Part shown: positions 15,058 to 19,090 of the stretch, piece after piece
How the letters are laid out: the number at the start of each line of letters is the position of its first letter
How positions within the stretch are numbered: position 1 is the first letter of the stretch
Assembly: GCA_023389255.1 (NCBI GenBank)
Contig: JAEWER010000029.1
Coordinates: 1-19,090 of the forward strand
DNA: 19,090 nucleotides
Origin: Bacillota bacterium
GTDB taxonomy: Bacteria; Bacillota; Clostridia; Saccharofermentanales; DTU023
Direction: 5' to 3'
Program-made: the position numbers and the translations under genes
The notes under the pieces: model-generated
What the model was told of the DNA's origin: nothing
Seen by the model: only the letters and a program-made list of their open reading frames with translations
Databases searched by the model: none

Positions 15058-16911
15058 ATGTTTAATCGAGCACGCGTACTCAGCACAAAAAAAATTGTGC
15101 TGATTGCTTATGATTTTGCTTCAGCAATGCTAGCCATTTTACTAGCGATGCTGATTCGCTTTGACTTCTCAATTCCAGCTCACTATTTAGAGCTGTTAGT
15201 TGGCAGTTGGTATTTCTTCCCCGTTATAGCGCTGATGATATACTATCTGCTAGGTTGTTATGATCAAATGTGGGTGTTTGCTGGAGTGCCCCAATTCTTA
15301 TTGTTACCAGCAGCTACATTTGTACAGACTGTGGTGACATGGACAGTGATGCACTTTTTACACGTGCGTTTCCCTTATTCAACTTATATCATCTATATCT
15401 TCTTGATGAGTTCATTTACGGTGATGTTCAGAGCCTTGTATAAGTGGTATTCGATGCGCCAACAAGGGCTTTTCAACAAGAAGAAAGATCAAGGCAGAAA
15501 GCGTGTTCTGATTGTTGGTGCAGGTAAAGCTGGTTCACAGCTGATAGCTGAATTGCAAACTTTGCAAGTAGAGCGAGTTCCAGTAGCTATTGTAGATGAT
15601 AACCCCTACACCCAGACGTTTAAGAGCAGGGGAGTTCCTGTACTAGGTAATCGCAATGATATTCCAGCTTTGGTTAAACGCCTGAAAATTGATGAGATCA
15701 TTATTGCGGTACCCAGCGCTCAGAAAGCAGAGATTGGTAAGATTGTTGAAATCTGTCAGCGCACTAAAGCTGAAACTAAAATTATTCCTGGCTTGCCAGA
15801 GATCTTGACCAGCGATGCTCGTTTATCTCAATTGCGGGAAGTGCAAATTGAGGACTTGCTAGGTAGAAAGCCTGTTGAATTGGATGTTACAGCTATCGCC
15901 AATACACTCAAAGGTAAAGTAGTACTGATCACTGGTGGTGGCGGTTCTATTGGTTCTGAGATGGCACGCCAAATCTCGAAATTTAGACCTGGACAGTTAA
16001 TACTCTTTGACATGTACGAGAATAATGTCTATGAGTTACAACAAGAGCTAAAAACTGCTTATGGTGAAGAACTCAATTTAGAGGTGCTGATTGGTTCAGT
16101 ACGTGATAAAGAGAGACTAAACGAAATATTTGAGACCTATCATCCAGATTGTGTTTTTCATGCAGCTGCGCACAAACATGTTCCTTTGATGCAAGATAGT
16201 CCACGCGATGCTGTAAAAAACAATATTTTTGGTACCTGGAACGTTGCCAATTGTGCTGGTGAATTTGGAGCAGAATCATTTACCTTGATTTCTACGGATA
16301 AAGCTGTTAACCCCACGAATGTAATGGGTGCGACCAAGCGCTTTGCTGAGATGGTAGTTTTAGCATGTAGCAATAAGTATCCCCATACGAAATTTGCTGC
16401 TGTACGTTTTGGTAATGTTCTGGGATCTTCGGGTAGTGTTATTCCTTTATTCCGCAAACAGATTAAAGAGCAACGTCGTATTACCGTTACTCATCCTGAT
16501 ATTGTGCGCTTCTTTATGACCATTCCTGAGGCTGCCCGTTTGGTCTTGCAGGCTGGAGCTTTAGCTAAAGGTGGAGAAGTTTTTGTCCTAGATATGGGTG
16601 AACCCGTTAAGATTCTTGATTTAGCAATTTCTATGATCAAGCTGTCAGGGCTTGAACCGCATAAAGATGTGCCCATTGATTTTATTGGTTTGCGCCCAGG
16701 CGAAAAAATGTACGAAGAATTGTCTTTGGATCAAGAACATATCGATGCTACCGCACATGACAAAATCTTTACGGTGGGTCAAATCACGCAACGTGATTTG
16801 CTAGCAAAAGAAATGAAGCGTCTAAGTCGATTGATTGGCTGTGATAGTGAAGAGTTTACTAATTTGCGCAAAACACTTTTAGAGCAGATTGCTCAAGGTT
16901 CTACGGAGTAG
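15058..16911 (+). CDS. membrane nucleotide-sugar 4,6-dehydratase/epimerase, CapD/EpsC type
   Basis: A 617-residue polysaccharide biosynthesis protein of the CapD/EpsC/PglF type. Four membrane segments lie at about 11-34, 46-69, 79-100 and 105-128. A first Rossmann region (RKRVLIVGAGKAGSQLI) follows, then the catalytic SDR domain. That domain has the NAD-binding TGGGGSIGSE at 292-301 and STDKAVNPTNVMGATKR at 412-428. In this last motif Met replaces the usual SDR catalytic Tyr while K427 is kept, which is normal for this subfamily. Relatives convert UDP-GlcNAc to the 4-keto-6-deoxy sugar, the first step toward sugars such as bacillosamine, for capsule, EPS or glycans. The exact product is unknown. 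No glycosyltransferases are nearby. GAGG precedes the ATG, and the next gene starts two bases after the stop. Confidence 0.92.
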   Translation: MFNRARVLSTKKIVLIAYDFASAMLAILLAMLIRFDFSIPAHYLELLVGSWYFFPVIALMIYYLLGCYDQMWVFAGVPQFLLLPAATFVQTVVTWTVMHFLHVRFPYSTYIIYIFLMSSFTVMFRALYKWYSMRQQGLFNKKKDQGRKRVLIVGAGKAGSQLIAELQTLQVERVPVAIVDDNPYTQTFKSRGVPVLGNRNDIPALVKRLKIDEIIIAVPSAQKAEIGKIVEICQRTKAETKIIPGLPEILTSDARLSQLREVQIEDLLGRKPVELDVTAIANTLKGKVVLITGGGGSIGSEMARQISKFRPGQLILFDMYENNVYELQQELKTAYGEELNLEVLIGSVRDKERLNEIFETYHPDCVFHAAAHKHVPLMQDSPRDAVKNNIFGTWNVANCAGEFGAESFTLISTDKAVNPTNVMGATKRFAEMVVLACSNKYPHTKFAAVRFGNVLGSSGSVIPLFRKQIKEQRRITVTHPDIVRFFMTIPEAARLVLQAGALAKGGEVFVLDMGEPVKILDLAISMIKLSGLEPHKDVPIDFIGLRPGEKMYEELSLDQEHIDATAHDKIFTVGQITQRDLLAKEMKRLSRLIGCDSEEFTNLRKTLLEQIAQGSTE

Positions 16912-16913
16912 TT

Positions 16914-17879
16914 ATGGCTGACGATAGAAGTAAAGAGATGGAAGCTAAACGCGAACAAATTGATCGCATTTTGCAAGGGCTTTTGGAACGCTTCCCAGAA
17001 GAAGCTAGCAAATTAACTCAAGCAGAAAAAGTAGTGTCTGAAGTCACAGAAGACAAGTCAGATCAGAAGTTGGAAGAAGCAGTTACCAAAGCTGAGCAGG
17101 TAGAAGCAACAGAGGTTAAATCCGAAGAATTAGACGTGGCGTTAATACCAACGGGTGACTCACCGTTAGATGCTCAATTTCATCAATTTGAAGAGCAACT
17201 GATCAGTATGGTGGATGGTCTCAGTTTCAAGCATCGTTTTTTTGGTGGTTTTGCTCCTGATGATGTAACCAACAAGCTCAAAGAGTTGTTGCTAAAAATT
17301 AGGGAAGCAGCTGAAGAACTTAATTCTGTGCATTTAAGTCAAAGAAAAGAAGTGTTAGCAGAATTACTGCATAAAAATGAAGAGTTACAGCAATTACAAC
17401 TAGTGCAGGCTGAAACTGTAGCGCAAAAAAATGCATTAACCGAAGAAAAAGGAGTTTTACAGGTAGAACAAGCTAAGTTAAAGGCTGAACATCAGGAGAA
17501 ATTAGCGTCTTTACAAAAGAAAATTGATGAGCAAAATGAGGAGTTAATTTCACTCAAGCAACAGCAAGATACGATGGAACAAGCACATCAATTGTTGGCA
17601 GAAGCTAGAGCAGAAGCTGAACTGATTAAAGCAGAAGCTAAAAAGCAAGCTGAACAATTATTGCAGAGAGTTCAACAAGAAGCAGATGAAAGAATTTTGC
17701 TCAACCGTGTGCAGATAAGAAGTGAGCAAGCAGAGGCAGAACAAAAACATAACTTGTTGATCGCGGAAGTAAAAGAGTTGGCAGAAAAAAGAGATGCGCT
17801 CAAGCATCAATTGCAGAGTTATCGTCAAATCTTGGAGCGTGTGGAACAACAGATAAAGCAGTTAGGTAATTTGCTTTAA
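16914..17879 (+). CDS. DivIVA-like coiled-coil protein
   Basis: A 321-residue, highly charged, mostly helical protein. The N-terminal 85 residues are acidic and look disordered. Residues about 104-135 (KHRFFGGFAPDDVTNKLKELL) recall the DivIVA/GpsB motif F..~.RGYd..EVd.fL, with GGFAPDDV in the place of RGY and the following helix. From about 115 to the end it is one long coiled coil rich in Glu, Gln and Lys. There is no signal peptide or membrane segment, so it should be cytoplasmic. DivIVA proteins mark curved membrane and help division or cell-wall growth, but that role here is only inferred; the motif is in the middle rather than at the N-terminus. It starts two bases after the dehydratase gene (GGAG just before) and is last in the operon. 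Confidence 0.7.
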   Translation: MADDRSKEMEAKREQIDRILQGLLERFPEEASKLTQAEKVVSEVTEDKSDQKLEEAVTKAEQVEATEVKSEELDVALIPTGDSPLDAQFHQFEEQLISMVDGLSFKHRFFGGFAPDDVTNKLKELLLKIREAAEELNSVHLSQRKEVLAELLHKNEELQQLQLVQAETVAQKNALTEEKGVLQVEQAKLKAEHQEKLASLQKKIDEQNEELISLKQQQDTMEQAHQLLAEARAEAELIKAEAKKQAEQLLQRVQQEADERILLNRVQIRSEQAEAEQKHNLLIAEVKELAEKRDALKHQLQSYRQILERVEQQIKQLGNLL

Positions 17880-17917
17880 GAAAAGTTACTAAGATACTCA
17901 CAAAAAGCAATAAAAAA

Positions 17918-17943
17918 GGCGAGTTTGAATAACTCGCCTTTTT
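17918..17943. terminator. bidirectional intrinsic terminator
   Basis: GGCGAGTT pairs perfectly with AACTCGCC around TGAAT. AAAAAA stands on one side and TTTTT on the other, so it can stop transcripts from both directions: the long operon ending at 17879 and the convergent dps-like gene. Confidence 0.92.
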
Positions 17944-17960
17944 CGCTAGTTTTAACGATT

Positions 17961-18386
17961 TTATTTCAGCATGCTCTCCATAAACCAAATCTCTTTGGCG
18001 TAATCAGCAATATCGTCTTCCATTAAGTTAGCGACTAAGAATAAATCTTTTTCGTCAGCTTCTTCACGGACTTCTCTGGCGAGTTTATCCATCAGCTCGA
18101 AGTCTGCCTTAGCAATTTTGATTGACTCTAACAATTCTACAGGCTTATCTTCTAACTCTTTGATGGTTGCCAATTCAGCATAACGTTTGACTGAAGCAGG
18201 AGGAGTCATACCGATTTGTAATTGTAACTCAGCGACTTCGTCCAACTTTTCAAAAGTCATATCGTATAAGTGCTCCAGATATTCATGGGTTGCCTTGAAA
18301 GCAGGACCAAAAACATTCCAGTGCAGGTTGTGTAGTTTAACGTTCAGATACCACAGGTTTGCCAGATAGACATCTAATTTTTTCAT
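17961..18386 (-). CDS. dps: Dps-like ferritin
   Basis: A 141-residue protein of the Dps/bacterioferritin-like four-helix family. Dps proteins form 12-subunit shells that oxidise and store iron using H2O2 or O2, and some protect DNA. HNLHWNVFGPAF (about 19-30) and ATHEYLEHLYDMTFEKLDEVAE (about 32-53) give the His, Asp and Glu residues of the ferroxidase centre shared between subunits. TPPASVKRYAELATI is also typical. The N-terminus is short with few basic residues, so DNA binding by a tail is not suggested. AGGAGG lies eight bases before the ATG. A 27-bp palindrome is found 60-86 bases upstream of the start and may be its operator. Confidence 0.9.
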   Translation of the reverse strand: MKKLDVYLANLWYLNVKLHNLHWNVFGPAFKATHEYLEHLYDMTFEKLDEVAELQLQIGMTPPASVKRYAELATIKELEDKPVELLESIKIAKADFELMDKLAREVREEADEKDLFLVANLMEDDIADYAKEIWFMESMLK

Positions 18387-18445
18387 TTCAAATACCTCCT
18401 AAGATATTGATAAGTTAATTCTACTCTGTGTTCGTTAATTAGTTG

Positions 18446-18472
18446 TTGTTGCGCTGTTAAACATCGCAACAA
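18446..18472. promoter_or_regulatory. 27-bp near-perfect palindrome upstream of dps
   Basis: TTGTTGCG on the left mirrors CGCAACAA on the right, with TGTT and AACA inside, centred on base 18459. Twelve of 13 base pairs of the dyad match. It does not read as a terminator because no T run follows on either strand. A regulator operator is the simplest reading. It does not match the PerR or Fur consensus; the TTGT...ACAA ends are only loosely like Rex sites. Confidence 0.6.
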
Positions 18473-18569
18473 TTGAATTGAAACTTAGACTCAGTTCAAA
18501 ACTGTACTTAGTATATGATGCGATTAATAAAAATGCAGGAACATAAGTCACGCACCTTTACAAGTCGAA

Positions 18570-18588
18570 AGTGCAAACGAAATGCACT
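18570..18588. repeat. inverted repeat upstream of the rnhA promoter
   Basis: AGTGCA and TGCACT flank a seven-base spacer, ending just before the -35 of rnhA, and TTGCAC recurs at 18601-18606. It could be a regulator site. The remainder of the 18387-18663 gap (277 bases) shows only the dps palindrome and this promoter area. Confidence 0.35.
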
Positions 18589-18595
18589 GTAGTGT

Positions 18596-18624
18596 TTGGC
18601 TTGCACCTACTATCAGTTTATAAT
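18596..18624 (+). promoter_or_regulatory. promoter of rnhA
   Basis: TTGGCT (18596-18601), a 17-base spacer and a perfect TATAAT (18619-18624) give a good sigma-A promoter, with a leader of about 30 bases before the rnhA start. Confidence 0.75.
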
Positions 18625-18663
18625 AAATAAGCTAAACCTAATTAACTGAGAAGCGGAGCATAC

Positions 18664-19090
18664 ATGGCATTAACAGAAGTCGACATTTATACCGATGGTG
18701 CTTGTTCTGGTAATCCTGGACCTGGTGGATGGGCTTGTGTATTGCTTGCAGGTCAACATCGCAAAGAATTATCTGGGGCAGATGCTTGGACCACCAACAA
18801 TGCTATGGAACTGACAGCAGTTATTCGTGGTTTAGAAGCACTCAACCGGCCCTGTGCTGTACGTATTTTTTCTGATAGTACTTATGTTGTTAATAGCTTC
18901 AGTAAGGGCTGGGTTTACAAATGGGAAAAAGAACACTTTCGTCTTAAAGATGGAGTGAGACCAAATGCTGATTTACTAAAGCATTTATTAGATCTTTGTG
19001 CCAAGCATCAAGTTAGTTGGCATAAAGTTAAAGGTCATGCTGATGATAAACTGAATAACCGTTGTGATGAATTAGCACGAGCTGCTATAG
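18664..19090 (+). CDS. rnhA: ribonuclease HI, truncated by the window end
   Basis: The first 142 residues of RNase HI, which cuts the RNA strand of RNA-DNA hybrids, for example at primers and R-loops. The frame is open to the end of the window; the family is usually about 150-160 residues, so little is missing. The start IYTDGACSGNPGPGGW is diagnostic. The catalytic set D11, E49, D71 and D135 is complete, and H125 in VKGHADDKLNNRCDELA matches the E. coli loop histidine. The basic-protrusion region (KGWVYKWEKEHFRLKDG) is present. GGAG (18655-18658) stands five bases before the ATG. It has its own promoter and is divergent from dps. Confidence 0.95.
   Translation, partial: MALTEVDIYTDGACSGNPGPGGWACVLLAGQHRKELSGADAWTTNNAMELTAVIRGLEALNRPCAVRIFSDSTYVVNSFSKGWVYKWEKEHFRLKDGVRPNADLLKHLLDLCAKHQVSWHKVKGHADDKLNNRCDELARAAI

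Noticed and set aside
18533..18592. A 19-codon ORF between dps and rnhA
   Set aside because: It has no Shine-Dalgarno sequence, shows no recognisable peptide and runs almost to the rnhA -35 region.
1..19090. CRISPR array, insertion sequence or prophage
   Set aside because: No regularly spaced repeats, transposase, integrase or phage structural genes were seen on either strand.

Overview
The window looks like chromosomal DNA from a low-GC Gram-positive bacterium (Bacillota), most likely a member of class Clostridia. This is inferred from consensus sigma-A type promoters, strong AGGAGG ribosome binding sites, the infC-rpmI-rplT operon with an attenuator-like leader, a PPi-type phosphofructokinase, a zinc-finger Clp ATPase and a DUF1858 protein. 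The genus cannot be settled from the sequence. Nearly everything is housekeeping. There are no insertion sequences, phage genes, CRISPR arrays or integration signs.

Layout. 1-346 is the 3' end of rsmG, meeting a minus-strand pair head-on (pfp, then a GNAT acetyltransferase, joined by a one-base TAATG overlap). Divergent from pfp is a 487-residue single-pass membrane protein with a C-terminal SH3b domain and an unrecognised N-terminal region that may be a decayed PP2C (PPM) fold. Then come tRNA-Pro(GGG) with its own promoter and terminator, a class I aminotransferase, and infC-rpmI-rplT. That operon has a strong promoter, a structured leader ending in a terminator-like hairpin, and an AUC start codon for infC. 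A SpoU-family RNA methyltransferase, tRNA-Glu(CTC) with its own promoter and terminator, and a single crcB fluoride channel on the minus strand follow.

From 8263 to 17879 six genes run in the same direction with short gaps: a YpfJ-type zinc metallopeptidase, uvrA, a ClpE-like AAA+ unfoldase, a DUF1858 protein, a membrane CapD/EpsC-type nucleotide-sugar dehydratase and a DivIVA-like coiled-coil protein. A bidirectional terminator closes this run and also serves the convergent dps-like gene. Between dps and rnhA (cut by the window end) lies a 277-base region with a 27-bp near-perfect palindrome and a good rnhA promoter.

The most interesting points are: a 13-bp perfect terminator-like hairpin buried in the first codons of the acetyltransferase, just after pfp; the AUC start plus attenuator of infC; the possible pseudo-phosphatase/SH3b membrane protein; the unusual N-terminal region of the Clp ATPase; and the palindrome upstream of dps. 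No wholly new multi-gene system is evident.
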